Part shown: positions 1-12,760 of the stretch, one piece after another | How the letters are laid out: the number at the start of each line of letters is the position of its first letter | How positions within the stretch are numbered: position 1 is the stretch's first letter | Assembly: GCA_945910005.1 (NCBI GenBank) | Contig: OX246743.1 | Coordinates: 44,240,736-44,304,735 of the forward strand | Direction of reading: 5' to 3' | DNA: 64,000 nucleotides | DNA from: Isoperla grammatica | Taxonomy: Eukaryota > Arthropoda > Insecta > Plecoptera > Perlodidae | The notes under the pieces: model-generated | Databases searched by the model: none | Seen by the model: only the letters and a program-made list of their open reading frames with translations | Told to the model about the DNA's origin: nothing | Translations under genes and position numbers: made by a program

Positions 1-227
1 AGCGTACAGTATTTTACTCCAGAATCTATTTAATCCAAACATTAAAACCGCGGAAAATTAATGCTTTATACTTATAGTAATAACTTGAGAACGCTACATA
101 ATTTTAAAAAGGGGCAAATATGTGTTTGTCTTCGTCAGAAAATCACAACTATCACTATTCTATTAGATTACATTAAACATATTATACATCTTTCAGTTTG
201 TAGGGCTTACTAAACCACAGCGCGCTA

Positions 228-568
<341 letters not shown>

Positions 569-2217
569 TTCTTTATTAGCAATGGGGCTACTGCCCCACA
601 AGTGAAATATAATACAACACAATAAAAAAAATATAAACAAAACAAAATAAAAAACATCAGTCGGTTCGATTTTGAGTATCATTCTTGAGATATAGTAATT
701 ATTTAAAAATGAAAATTTCGTGCGATTTCAATACCGAGAGTGTTCTAATACCAGGAAAACTCTCGGTTTTAGTAAAGTTATGATGAACGCACGATCGCGC
801 CAAACCGCCTCCGTGCGGTGAGTTGAACCCGATCAACACGGTATCGTGTGTCGACCCTGAGTTCCTCATTCATCAACGTTAGTGAATCAACATCAACATA
901 ACCGCTCGTTAGCGGCGAAGAAAACGAGACTTGTTCCTTAATATTACTGTTAACTAAACGGATGGTTACGTTAATAACAGTTTGTGTTATTACAGAACAT
1001 CCTTGGCGAAACAAAAGCGAGGTTGATTTTAAATTTGCATTTTTAATTTGAATTGAGAAAATTAGTGTTTTTAATTGAATTGGAATCTTTCGACTAGAGT
1101 AGTCTACGTGCCGTAACGGATGCTCGTTACGCCTCGCATTCTTAATACATATTATTCTTCTTGGCAATGTTGTTGTTGTTAAAGTCATATAACAATACAA
1201 TTATACAATACACAATTCTTCGTCATTTTCATTCAAATAAAAGTGATTTTCATTTAGAACTAGGGCAGTTGGGGCACATTTCGTGTAACGAATCGAACTT
1301 ATAATATCCCGAATAACTGTAGTTATTTCTACAATACGGTGTTTATGCAATATGGTGTTTGTATCGTTTATGTATTTAATTGCATTCCATAAAAAAAAAA
1401 AAAAAAACTCACCTTCATTTCGATTCAATTAAGAGAATTTCCATTTCCAACTTAGTCAGTTGTAGCGTACAAGAACTGATTTTCAGTATGCGACATTATG
1501 TGCTTCGTTGCTATGACGGCTCCAAAGTCACCGTTTACATCAAATATCTACTTCCAGCGTCTAATTATATAACACATTAAATTGCATTCCATTAACAGAA
1601 AAATCCCTATCATTTTCATTGAATCAAAAGTGATTTCCATTTCCAACTAAGCCAGGCGAGCGAGTTGTGGGCTGTGGCGGATGTTGTTGGCCTCTTCCGC
1701 ATTGAGGCGTGGGTACTTGGGTAGTTGTGTTGGGTAGTAGAGTCTGCTGTGCTGCCCGAACTCCCGTTCAGACTGAGACGTTAGGATGTTCCGCTCCTCG
1801 CCTCTCCTTGTTTACAGTTGTACTTGCAGCGCACTGGGTGACCACGTGAGCGCGGCCGCGTGGAACACAGGTGGGAGGTCGGGGGTTCGATTAGCATAGT
1901 AGCTCGGAGTACTCCGAGTACAGTGCAGACAGCCCACGCGAACACTGGTGGGAGGTCGGGGGTTCGATTAGCATGCACCGAGGTAGCTCGGAGTAGTCCG
2001 AGTAGCTCCGAGAAGCTCCGAGTAGAGTACAGACAACTCACGCGGGTTCGATTCCCGGGTGGGTCACGGTGAGGGGTGATAGACGAAGATGGTGACAATT
2101 AAATCAAAATACTGATTAGGGATTCGAAAGAAACCTGATAGGACCGGCGTCCCAACTGCATGAACCAGCCCTCTCAGAAAAAGATCAATAATTGTAGAGT
2201 AGCTCTGCCTGTCGTAC
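569..2217. other. Intergenic region with SINE-like fragments, no gene recognised
   Basis: No supportable coding exon. A pair of near-repeats at about 1880-1900 and 1950-1970 each carry a Pol III B-box-like GGGGGTTCGATTAG and are followed by a small hairpin (GCTCGGAGT...ACTCCGAG). A third B-box-like site (GGGTTCGATTCCC) lies near 2043. These look like decayed tRNA-derived SINE heads. The short reading frames here have no recognisable domain. Confidence 0.5.
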
Positions 2218-3850
2218 GACCGTGTACTACTCGGGCAGGGAATCCCTCAGCCTGTGACGTCAGTCGTCACCCTGGGGGGTTGCAAAAACGACCCGCGCGC
2301 TATCTTACACCAGCACCGTGTACTAATAGGGCGAGGGAATCCCTCAGCCTGTGACGTCACCCCAGGGGTTGCACTACCCGCGCGCTATCTTACACCAGCA
2401 TCGTGCACTAATAGGGCGAGGGAATCCCTCAGCCTGTGACGTCACCCTGGGGGTTGCAACACTACCCGCGCGCTATCTTACACCAGCATCGTGTACTAAT
2501 AGGGCGAGGGAATCCCTCAGCCTGTGACGTCACCCCGGGGGTTGCAACACTACCCGCGCGCTATCTTACACCAGCATCGTGCACTAATAGGGCGAGGGAA
2601 TCCCTCAGCCTGTGACGTCACCCTGGGGGTTGCAACACTACCCGCGCGCTATCTTACACCAGCATCGTGTACTAACAGGGCGAGGGAATCCCTCAGCCTG
2701 TGACGTCACCCCAGGGGTTGCACTACCCGCGCGCTATCTTACACCAGCATCGTGCACTAATAGGGCGAGGGAATCCCTCAGCCTGTGACGTCACCCTGGG
2801 GGTTGCAACACTACCCGCGCGCTATCTTACACCAGCATCGTGTACTAATAGGGCGAGGGAATCCCTCAGCCTGTGACGTCACCCCGGGGGTTGCAACACT
2901 ACCCGCGCGCTATCTTACACCAGCATCGTGCACTAATAGGGCGAGGGAATCCCTCAGCCTGTGACGTCACCCTGGGGGTTGCAACGCTACCCGCGCGCTA
3001 TCTTACACCAGCATCGTGCACTAATAGGGCGAGGGAATCCCTCAGCCTGTGACGTCACCCTGGGGGTTGCAACACTACCCGCGCGCTATCTTACACCAGC
3101 ATCGTGCACTAATAGGGCGAGGGAATCCCTCAGCCTATGACGTCACCCTGGGGGTTGCAACACTACCCGCGCGCTATCTTACACCAGCATCGTGTACTAA
3201 CAGGGCGAGGGAATCCCTCAGCCTGTGACGTCACCCTGGGGGTTGCAACACTACCCGCGCGCTATCTTACACCAGCATCGTGTACTAACAGGGCGAGGGA
3301 ATCCCTCAGCCTGTGACGTCACCCTGGGGGTTGCAACACTACCCGCGCGCTATCTTACACCAGCATCGTGTACTAACAGGGCGAGGGAATCCCTCAGCCT
3401 GTGACGTCACCCTGGGGGTTGCAACACTACCCGCGCGCTATCTTACACCAGCATCGTGTACTAATAGGGCGAGGGAATCCCTCAGCCTGTGACGTCACCC
3501 CGGGGGTTGCAACACTACCCGCGCGCTATCTTACACCAGCATCGTGCACTAATAGGGCGAGGGAATCCCTCAGCCTATGACGTCACCCTGGGGGTTGCAA
3601 CACTACCCGCGCGCTATCTTACACCAGCATCGTGTACTAACAGGGCGAGGGAATCCCTCAGCCTGTGACGTCACCCTGGGGGTTGCAACACTACCCGCGC
3701 GCTATCTTACACCAGCATCGTGCACTAATAGGGCGAGGGAATCCCTCAGCCTGTGACGTCACCCCAGGGGTTGCACTACCCGCGCGCTATCTTACACCAG
3801 CATCGTGTACTTATAGGCGAGGGAATCCCTCAGCCAGTGACGTCACGCAG
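2218..3850. repeat. 88-bp satellite array, 19 units, each with a TGACGTCA palindrome
   Basis: The landmark CCCTCAGCC recurs at about 2248, 2341, 2426, 2514, 2602, 2690, 2775 and on to 3828. The spacing is almost always 88 bp; 85-bp units lack three bases in the GCAACACTA segment. Every unit keeps TGACGTCA, the canonical CRE/ATF half-site palindrome, followed by a GGGGTTGCA segment and a CGCGCG-rich segment. GC content is much higher than the surroundings. The first and last units are the most diverged. The short reading frames translated from it are artefacts. Confidence 0.95.
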
Positions 3851-4317
3851 GCCGACCTCGCCAGGTGTGATCGCGTCTATAAGCTACAATAACGGCGTTT
3901 GTATCGAGCATGTCGACTTCGCCCGCGGTCCGACTCGACCGTGACCAAGTGAGGAATTCAGTTCGGAGGCCGACGCGTTCACCGTGCAAGTGCACCGCCT
4001 TGTTAGCGGCGGCCGGAACAAGAAGAAGAAGAAGGTGGGAGATCTGGGTTCGAGTCCCAGGGATTTCGTTTTAAACATTCTGGCTTTCTCCATGCTTAAC
4101 TTTGTACAAGCGTAAATGAACTCGTTTTCAATTGTTGTAGTAATTACTCTATGATCAAAATATAATAATTCACGCTGAAATGTAATCGGGCTTTGAACAA
4201 ACACGAAAATGGTCAGTATTTATCGAGGACTTAAAAAGCAGCAGGCGTAAATAAATAAGTAAATAAATAAACACGTATTGTAAATAGGCCTCCCCGCAGT
4301 GATGATTTCGGGCATAT

Positions 4318-4380
4318 CCCGGGGGGGGGGGGGGTGGAGCCCCCCCCCCGGCAGTTGTAAATGCCCCCCCCCCCCCTAGC
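4318..4380. repeat. Adjacent poly-G and poly-C tracts
   Basis: A run of about 15 G is followed by TGGAG, then C-runs of 10 and 15. The G and C runs can pair with each other, and the G-run can form a quadruplex. It is one of many dG:dC homopolymers in this window. Confidence 0.9.
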
Positions 4381-5119
4381 AGATTGAAAAAATCACATGA
4401 AGTAATGTAAATTTGCAAAAAAAAAAAATGCAAAATACAAGAAAATGAGGTATATTTTTCCACCTCATATAGGACTAGGAAATAAATCGATTTCCACGAA
4501 AAACTCGTCTACATTAATGGTGCAACATTTTATTTTCTATTTAAACGATGTTAGGTAAAGGTAAGAATGGCAAATAGGAATCACCTCATATTCGAAAACT
4601 GAAAGGATGGCATCAATAGAGACCGTAACCCCCTCCGCCCCTGCCTTTTGTCACGGCGTCAAAAAAAAAGCCATAAAATGAAACACCCCAGATTTTTATC
4701 AGCCTGCTAGGAAAAATGTCTGAAATCATCACTGCCTCCCCGCCGGCCACTATGCAAAGAATGCCTCGTCCATCACCTACAACTGCGGAGCAGTAAGACA
4801 AGGTGGTTTGCCCGGAGGATTAGGCCACACACAACAGCGAGCGTAATTATCCCACTGTCTGCTCATCTGCTCACGGGATCTGCTCAGCTCCGCGGGGAGC
4901 CAACATAACATAACGTTACATCTACGTGAAGCCGTGAAGCTAATTGCAGGGACGGGATATAGTTCAGTGGTGGTACACGTGAAACTGGGGCGCGCTTTTC
5001 CTCAGTCAAGATTACTCAGACATATTCGAAAATAATAATGTCATAATAAATCCACATGATAGTGTTTCTCATTGCTTTACAGCCCTTATTGCTATTCGAT
5101 AGATTATTTGCTGTTTAAC

Positions 5120-5220
5120 AACGTACTTGACAGCTTAGGTCATCCGAATCAGATCCATTGTACATCGCGGGGGTCGTCATAACAGTCCAGTAAGGGAGGG
5201 CAGGGCCAAGTGGAAAGAAT
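5120..5220 (+). repeat. Dispersed conserved-core SINE fragment (family B), copy 1
   Basis: Carries the motif AAGGGAGGGCAGGGCCAAGTGG preceded by a GTCGTCAT segment. The same module recurs at about 10160-10345, 49890-49975 and 55440-55640. In the fuller copies it is followed by a CCTCTTACGAC...GGCAGAGTCACTCTGGGCC segment, also found alone at about 37178-37215. Repeated co-occurrence of these blocks defines a dispersed element. Likening it to conserved central domains of invertebrate SINEs is inference. Confidence 0.6.
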
Positions 5221-6652
5221 CATTCTATTCGAGACGACGAAAGGTGATAGATAAGATGGACAGTTACATAAACTCATGTCTTATACGGGATTCAAACCCA
5301 CATCCTTATAAGGTGGTATATAAGCTTAGGACCGGCACCCTTAACGCACGAGCCACCGCACGGAAGGCTCTAATAAATCCACAACGATTTGAAATGTCAC
5401 TAATACCAAAATAGAATATTAAAAAATGACAAACATACCGTGGTATCTTAATTTTCGTCGCGTACACGGAAAGTAAAAACTGACACTGGCAGACGGTCGA
5501 AGCGCTGTGCAAGTGCAATAGCAGACAGTCACCCGCCACCACCTGCTGGGATTCGAACCCATGACGTCCGGTTATTGATCTATTCTACGGAGACCCGATC
5601 AAGCGATGAACGCGGTCTTCCGACAACAACCTACTGTTACATATTACGGTAATCGTTTCCGTTACTGAAAAAAAATGGAGCGAAGACCTGAAGTCTTGAA
5701 ATAGTAAATCATTATTATTGTTTATTGTTTTTTTATGTTTTGCCTGTCATATGATGTAACTTGTGTTTGTTATGGACCTTTATGTCAGGATAAAACATAT
5801 TTAATAATAATATTAAAAACATGTCGTGTTTAGTATTTGAAGTAGTATAACATATATTCAACTCCGAAGAGGTTTTTTTTCAACTTTTTTTCCTTATCTT
5901 ATACATGTATTGTCTTTTCGAATTGCCAACCTTTATGCTTTTGTCTTAATGTTATGTTAAAAGTTATCCACTTAGGAAATTTTATGAAGAATGTATGTAA
6001 TCCTGCTTGTTTATAATTTAATAAATTGTGTTTCTCCCTCGAAAAAAAATATTCAATGATTCCGACCATATATGCAACCTTGTAACGTTTTTTCATATTT
6101 AAAGCAATTCGCATCCACCATGTCGTATAAAAGCACTTGTCTAATTGTGCCTGTTGAACATATGCACCTGTACTGAGGTCGGTGCATACGAATTAGTCTC
6201 GCCAGCACTTAGCATGCACCCGTACAGCTCAGATGCTGCCATCTCATCTCATAACTGTAATTCTACATTACTCACACTGCACACATACATGTGGCAATGG
6301 GATAGTCAAATTGAGGTGGTATTGTAGCAGCGTGTAACACTTACTCCTTTAGTGGTCGTTTAAAGGTATTTAAATGCATTATACTGTTACTAAACTTTTT
6401 CGAAGTGAAGAGAAAGATGTCCAACAATTATACTGTTGGTGTTGTTCTCGTGTTTTCTACACGTATAGCTGAAAGTTCTGTGTTTGTAATTAGTGTAGAC
6501 AATTAATTGTAATGGTTATTAAATTAGTATTTATCACAAAATGGCCACCGTCACATTTCAGTTTACTTATACAAAATCTTTGAACTACTATTTCAAGTCA
6601 CACATTCTTATAGTTTATTAAAACGGAAACAGTAGAACAGGTAAAACGTTAC

Positions 6653-7028
6653 ATAAGACCTAGTAATTGGACTGTACACTGTTCCTTGTCACATATTATG
6701 GCGTCAATACAAATTGCCATATATACATTTTATATATTATGTAACTTGAAATATTTGTAAAGCTATAGTGAATACAATGTAAAAACAATGTAACAGAGCA
6801 GAAGAGCTCAAAACATGGAAATAAATTACTAATTACTACTAAATAAAAACAAATTAAAAAACGCAATATTTCGAACCCTTATCAGAGCTCTTCAACAGGC
6901 GAAAACACCGTGTTTTCACCGGGTTTTCGCCTGTTTGTAGAGCTCTGATCAGGGTTCGAAATATGCGTTTTTAAATTTGTTTTTATATTTGACAAGGAAC
7001 AATGTACAGTCCAATTAATAGGTCTTAT
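6653..7028. mobile_element. Foldback MITE with nested inverted repeats
   Basis: Outer arms of about 40 bp (ATAAGACCTAGTAATTGG... and its near reverse complement ending ...TTAATAGGTCTTAT) flank a region whose centre (about 6840-6985) is itself an inverted repeat of about 65-bp arms around an ACACCGTGTTTTC loop. No reading frame is present. A TA dinucleotide lies at each outer end, which would fit Tc1/mariner-type insertion, but this is weak evidence because the ends are AT-rich. Confidence 0.75.
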
Positions 7029-8270
7029 ATATTCTTATAGTGTTGTTTTGTGCGGGTGTGAGCGGGGTCAGTTAGTGGTTTAAACACGTTTAAGAGTGCT
7101 CGGCACAAAGAACTTGAAACGCAAGATAACGTATCTTTAAAATTACATTCAACACCAAATGTTAGGGTAAATGTCAGGCTATATATTATCAAGATCTAGA
7201 TATTTTCTCAAAATAGATGCACAATTGTCTATGGATAAAACTAAGACAATTTGAGATAGTATTGAAGAAACACAATTTTGAATCCTTTTTTTAGAATATC
7301 GGTAGTGCTTGGTAACAAGAGGTGGGTGTTGAGCCCGGGCCAGTCCGCGCCTAAAGCTGCGGTGCAGCGGTCTTGGTCGTAGCTCCAAGGAAAGCGCGAG
7401 TATAGTTATCACTTTTAGCCGCGTCCGTTCGACCCAGGGTGAAGGGAAGAGTGAGACGTCGTTAGGATCGGGTGAGCATGTGATACGCGCACTTAGTTAA
7501 GTCCTCTCTCTAAGTGACACGTTGGACTCTGAGTTGGGAGGTCGCGAGTTCGATTCTCTTCACCGTTAATCCTGAATCAGGATTTCCCCGATATTTCCCA
7601 CAGGTGATGGCAAGTGGCGACATCGAGATCTCAAAAAGTTAAACAATACGTTTTACCAGACTAGGTACTACCAAATACACTGCACACAATTAAATTAAAA
7701 AATGCTACCTCTTGTAGCAACTGTTAATACATAGCCTAAACATCAATTTAATATCAGTTTATTTTAAAATTAATTCATTTCAATTATTGCTTCAAATTAT
7801 TTAATAGCTAATATAGCATACAAGAGTTGTCTCTCGTGAATTTAACTAAGCGCAGGTTATATCAATAATCTGGTATATCAGTAGGCAGAGTGGGTTCACC
7901 CTCCCCCCCCCCTCACCGCGGTCCCATATACCCTCATCATCCAATCGTAATACGCGTCATTGTCAAGAAAATAAATAATACATACAGCCTCGCGTTATGT
8001 GTCTATCAAAATACAAAACAATGCCCATTTAGCTATACCATGTCTTGTACTGTGCAAGGTTTAGACAAGCTTAAACAGCAGGGGCCACTCAACATAACTA
8101 TAACTCGTCATTCAGAGGTTTAATTATTAAAATACGACACTAATGGTATTCGCAGTTCTCACGACTCTTACTCGGCTCCACAATTAACTTTCGTGTTCGT
8201 ATTGAAGGTGGACGGACAGAGAACATAATAACAGATGCGGCGCGGAGATCGCTACAGCATCAGCTGTGCG

Positions 8271-8291
8271 GTGTTGTTGTTGTTGTTGTGG

Positions 8292-8363
<72 letters not shown>

Positions 8364-8384
8364 TGTTGTTTTGTTGTTGTTATG
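8271..8384. repeat. (GTT)n microsatellite
   Basis: About 95 bp of nearly pure GTT units followed by an imperfect tail (TTTTGTTGTTTTG). The poly-Leu reading frame across it is an artefact. Confidence 0.95.
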
Positions 8385-9479
8385 GTGGTGGTAACTTTTA
8401 GCGGTAGTGAAAACCCTTTATAAAAGTGATAGATGTGATAAGAGCGAAATATTTTTAAATGAAAGCTATAAATATTATTATTATTATGATTGCATTCATT
8501 TTAGTTTTATAACTGAATGGTTGAAAATAAAATATAAATTGATCGATCTCAATTGAACGCGTTATTTCTACACCCCCTGAATAATCAATCCATTGTATAT
8601 ATATACTATTCGAAACGAAACTGTTGGACTAAAGTGTTCATAACTGACCCATTATGTACCAGCTCACATTTTTGATTGGCACTTTGTTTTGAAAAACAAG
8701 CATATACCAATTAAGCAGGCTAAGGGGTTCACTACGCACTATACATACGCACTATGCATGGATCACTATGCAATATGCATACGGGGGCATTAGTCTGTAC
8801 GACTGAAGAAAACAATTTAGCGTTATTTGACCATTTGAAAGAAACGTTCCGTAATTGAAATAACGGAAATAAGATTTGCTGAGCTTCAATTATTTAATTA
8901 GTTTTTATAGTTATATTTGTTCAGCTTTGCCAAAGTTAATGATACACATACAGTAAAGACGACCATAAAACTCGAGCCAGTTACATCTTAGACCTCCCAT
9001 TGAGCTGTATAATTGGCTGGGAGATCTAACATAACATTTAGTCGTGGGGCAAGGCGTTGCGCCGTGCCAAACAACATAGCTCCTGTTATAGTATATTGGA
9101 ATTATGGTTTCCTGTATGTTTAGATGATAATTGGCAGTGTTTCGCGTCTACATCTGCGCATGGAAGAATAAAACACTTGTTATGTGTGTTTCTACTGCAG
9201 CCCTCTAAAATCTACACAACTCGATCGACTCCAAAGCTATTCATGTCAAGAAGCACTAATACGACATTGTCCCTTTATCTGTCCTACCATGACAATACTG
9301 TCATACTCACACGTAACCCAATATAGGACCAATATTGAATATAAATTACACTCTGGCTTCGTAATGTATATTGGAGTGATAGTGGAGTGATAGTGTAGTG
9401 ATAGTAGAGTGAATGTTAAGAAGATTAGAAATGCGCTTGGATATTTTGCCACTATCAGGACATGTAGGACCCACTGGAG

Positions 9480-9617
9480 TATAAAAGCTTCAATACTAAA
9501 AGCTTCAATACTTGCTAAACTAAAAGAAAGCGTTTACTTAAAGCTTCAATACTTGCTAAACTAAAAGAAAGCGTTTACTAAAAGCTTCAATACTTGCTAA
9601 AAGAAAGCGTTTACTCG
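9480..9617. repeat. Short minisatellite, about 50-bp unit, 3 copies
   Basis: The block AAGCTTCAATACTTGCTAAA...AGAAAGCGTTTACT occurs three times in tandem, with an additional partial copy at the left edge. The third copy is shortened. No coding potential is evident. Confidence 0.85.
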
Positions 9618-10159
9618 GGCCATGGTCACTGGTCAGTCAGACAGCTTTATTGTCGAACAGTTGCAAATACACTCGCAAGAACACAGCCCGCATGATTGTC
9701 CATCAGTGACGCAAACATAAGTCCATCTTTTAGAGATAATATTTTAATTGAGTTACCTGACCGTGAATTTACAATTTAATGTTCTGTCTTCTTTTATTTG
9801 CCATGATGTAAAATCTAAGTTGTTAGCGGACCGGAAAAGTACCTGTTGCAGATGTCCCATGCTGATGCACAAGGCTAACATTGCATTAGTAACAGCAGTT
9901 GTATCCTGATTAGAACATTTACCATCTGTCGGGCGTCGTGTTTTCAAGTTGCAAATTAATTAACAGGAAATAAAATTCAAAAACAGAAAAACTAACGAAA
10001 AGAGTGAATGAGATTTTAAAGAAAATGTAATGAAATTGGAACGTCAGATTAAAAACAAATATGATTGATTAATGGGGCTTAACGTCTCATATTTGTTCAA
10101 CAATGGCTAATCGAGACGATGAGCTGGTGATAGTGAAGATGAGGAAGATGATGATGAAG

Positions 10160-10345
10160 AAAAAAGCCACATCCGAATCAGATCCATTGTACGTCGCGTG
10201 GGTCGTCATACGGGAGTCCGGCAAGGGAGGGCAGGGCCAAGTGGGAGGAGCGACCTACAGGGGACAGATGGAGGGAAAGAAACAGGGTCTCCTTTCGTCG
10301 CCTCTTACGACTAGCAGAGTCACTCTGGGCCTATTCTTCCCCGGG
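10160..10345 (+). repeat. Dispersed conserved-core SINE (family B), copy 2
   Basis: Contains both blocks of the family in order. AAGGGAGGGCAGGGCCAAGTGG lies at about 10225, followed by TCGCCTCTTACGACTAGCAG and AGTCACTCTGGGCC at about 10299-10332. The copy at 55440-55640 has the same two blocks in the same order and nearly the same spacing. Confidence 0.65.
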
Positions 10346-12304
10346 CCCAGACGGGCTAAAAACAAAGATGACTAAATATCAAGAAACGTATCAACCAATA
10401 GAAAATAAATGGAAATTCTAAATGCTTTATTCTAGACAAAAAAGAAAATCAACAGTATCAGCCAGAAAAAGTAACAAACTAAACAGAGAGAATAAAAATA
10501 ATGAAACATTTATCAATCCAGCTGAGTACAAAGAGAAATTAAAATATTGATTGAATATAATGGCCAATGGATATTACTTGCAATACATTTATCTCCCGAT
10601 ATTAAACTAGACAGCCATGTCTCACTCAAGGGACAGCCATGTCTCACTAAAGAAACAGACAGTCCAACAGTCCGCTAGAGGTCAGGTGTGACCCAAGAGC
10701 GCGTACGAAACCACTGCATCCCATCACCATAATAGGGAACAATATGCAAATACCGTTTGCCTTTTGGAATACATCCGGAGACGTAAATGTGTTTATAATA
10801 CCAGACAGAGTCTTATGAAACGATTTGTTGCCGTTTAAGCCTCGGGTACCCCCGCCATAACACACGATATCATAACATTATAAATACGGTATTTTTATCA
10901 CCCCTTCCTCCCACCCCATAACCCCAGTTCCCCGACCCAAACGCAAACGACGAGAAAATAAATACGAACAAACATGTAAGATTTATAAAATACAACTAAT
11001 AAGGTTCAACTGAACTTACATTAAAACCCTGTGAATCTATACAGTTATACCACGTGCTTTTACTACACTGTACAATGTAAATACACACAGCGTACCGGTA
11101 AGGGACAATCTCAAAAATCAGTGTAATCAATTTGACCGAACTTTCATTGCTGACTTCCTAATAATCTCTGGAGTGTCATAGGCTATGCACCATCACGCTG
11201 CCTCATCAGGGGTCTGAGCAGTGAACTAAACTGTAAAAAAGAATTGTTATTAAAATTTAATTTGAATCTAGAAATCGGTGTGTGCATGATAAATGCTACA
11301 ATAAGGTTTCTATGGTAAATGCCACAGTAAAACTTTGAAAAGAATCATTGTAGTTAAAATATAAATCCATGGTTATAGCGTTAGACACCCAAGTTTCACA
11401 CGCGCGAAGTCGCGACCACAACTAGGCACTCATAACAAGTTACGGCCTATGTTTACGCAGGTATAATTTACAAAATTAACTTATGTTTTCGGGTGAATCC
11501 ACGTGTGTCATAACTTATTCTAAAACTATGCGTATTTATTTGGATTCAAGTCTTTTGTTTTCTTATAATATGTTAAACCTTGAAAATGGCCATGGAGCTC
11601 TAGCCGACGAAACGTTCGTTTTAATTCAAATTATGGGTAAAAGTATACGGGCGCGTGTCATTTGAAAGTACCCATTCATAGCAATCATAGTGTTGGTACC
11701 GTTTGAAGGTGTTATTGATTTTTTCCCGGGGGGGGGCTATCGCCCTCCAGACCCCCACTATTATAATCAAAAGTTGCCAGATCAACCAGCAATTGTTACT
11801 GTATAAACCACATAAGTATTGCAACAAAATGTATATCATACTTAGACATGAGGAAACCCTGAATGAATTGGGAAAACGTGAGTAAAAAATGACCGCTGTG
11901 CGGAACTGTAGTATAATTACGATGTGATATCTATGTGTGTGGGGGGGGGGTCCAGCAACGAGGGGGGCCGTGAGGTCAGTCAGCCACTACGGTAACCCCT
12001 CAACAGCAACATGTATCATTATACCGAACAACGCGTGAATCATGAATGGAGTCAAGCACACAAGACAGGAGGTTCGCGCGTCGTTTATACCCGTGTACAA
12101 GAAAAGTGCCAAGGCTTCACGTTGCCTCCAAGGACGGCTCATCCCACAAGAAGGACGAAGATGGCATTTAACACACTTTTAAGCATGGATATGGCGGTTG
12201 ATTTTAGCTGTTTTTCTGGGCATTTTAGGGGAAAACAATCATTGGGGGAAATAAAAATGAAAACTTAAGATTTAATACCGGGTACACTGTACCAAGTTCG
12301 ATTG

Positions 12305-12420
12305 CCATTCGCGGTGGCTTATGCGGTTGGGGCGCAGGTCCTAAACTTACGATACCAAGGGACGTAGGTTCGAATCACGCATCAGGCATGGGTATATCGT
12401 CTAACGAATAACTTATTGCA
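12305..12420 (+). repeat. tRNA-derived SINE (family A), plus strand
   Basis: GGTGGCTTATGCGGTTGGGGC is an A-box-like region and GGACGTAGGTTCGAATCACG a B-box-like region, followed by GCATCAGGCATGGGTATATC. Related heads occur at about 14520-14660, 15305-15420 and 49782-49880 on the plus strand, and at about 5282-5365, 16175-16275 and 62945-63045 on the minus strand. The cloverleaf is not intact, so these are SINEs and not tRNA genes. Confidence 0.6.
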
Positions 12421-12736
12421 ATAATAGAGAGGAAAGAAGGAGGGATGGGGGGGGGGGGATTCAATTTAAAATTAATCATAATGTATCGAAATGTAGATAT
12501 ACATATTAACGAAATATAAATTTAAAGCCGACGTATGAACAAAATGTTACAGCTCCACATTTCCCAGCATGCAGAGCAGATAAACGTGCACATCTAGGAA
12601 TACAAAACAATTTCAAATGTCTGGGTCAGTAATTTACTCGCTCAGTAAACGCACAATTTGCAGGCCACTTTACGCTCAAGGTAATGTGCAGGTCGTGCTG
12701 TGCTACGACGGGGTAGTTGACAAACACAACTATACA

Positions 12737-12760
12737 TAATAGGTTCGTTTGATTTACCTA
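12737..12760 (+). repeat. Left terminal inverted repeat of a split element
   Basis: AGGTTCGTTTGATTTACCTA begins the block. Its reverse complement (TAGGTAAATCAAACGAACCT) lies at about 14299-14318, with partial matching continuing further in. The LINE fragment lies between the two. No clear target-site duplication is visible outside the pair. Confidence 0.7.

Larger units (their letters stand above)
3851..8264. other. Intergenic region with SINE fragments, G/C homopolymers and a foldback element
   Basis: No gene recognised. Contents are a tRNA-like B box at about 4045-4060, G and C homopolymers at 4318-4380, a piece of a conserved-core SINE at 5125-5215, tRNA-like sequences on the minus strand at about 5282-5365 and 5540-5600, a foldback MITE at 6653-7028 (separate entry), and tRNA-like segments at about 7320-7420 and 7510-7565. 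The remainder is AT-rich DNA in which I see nothing. Confidence 0.5.
8385..12736. other. Intergenic region, no gene recognised
   Basis: AT-rich DNA without supportable exons. It contains a 3-unit minisatellite (9480-9617), a conserved-core SINE copy (10160-10345), G-runs near 11730, 11941 and 12450, and a tRNA-derived SINE copy (12305-12420). Short reading frames of 60-90 codons here have no recognisable domain and no good splice context. Confidence 0.5.

Noticed and set aside
1860..2072. Short plus-strand reading frame
   Set aside because: It covers a tandem pair of SINE-like B-box repeats and has no domain.
2218..3850. CRISPR-like array of regularly spaced repeats
   Set aside because: There are no unique spacers. 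The whole 88-bp unit is repeated, and the context is a eukaryotic nuclear genome.
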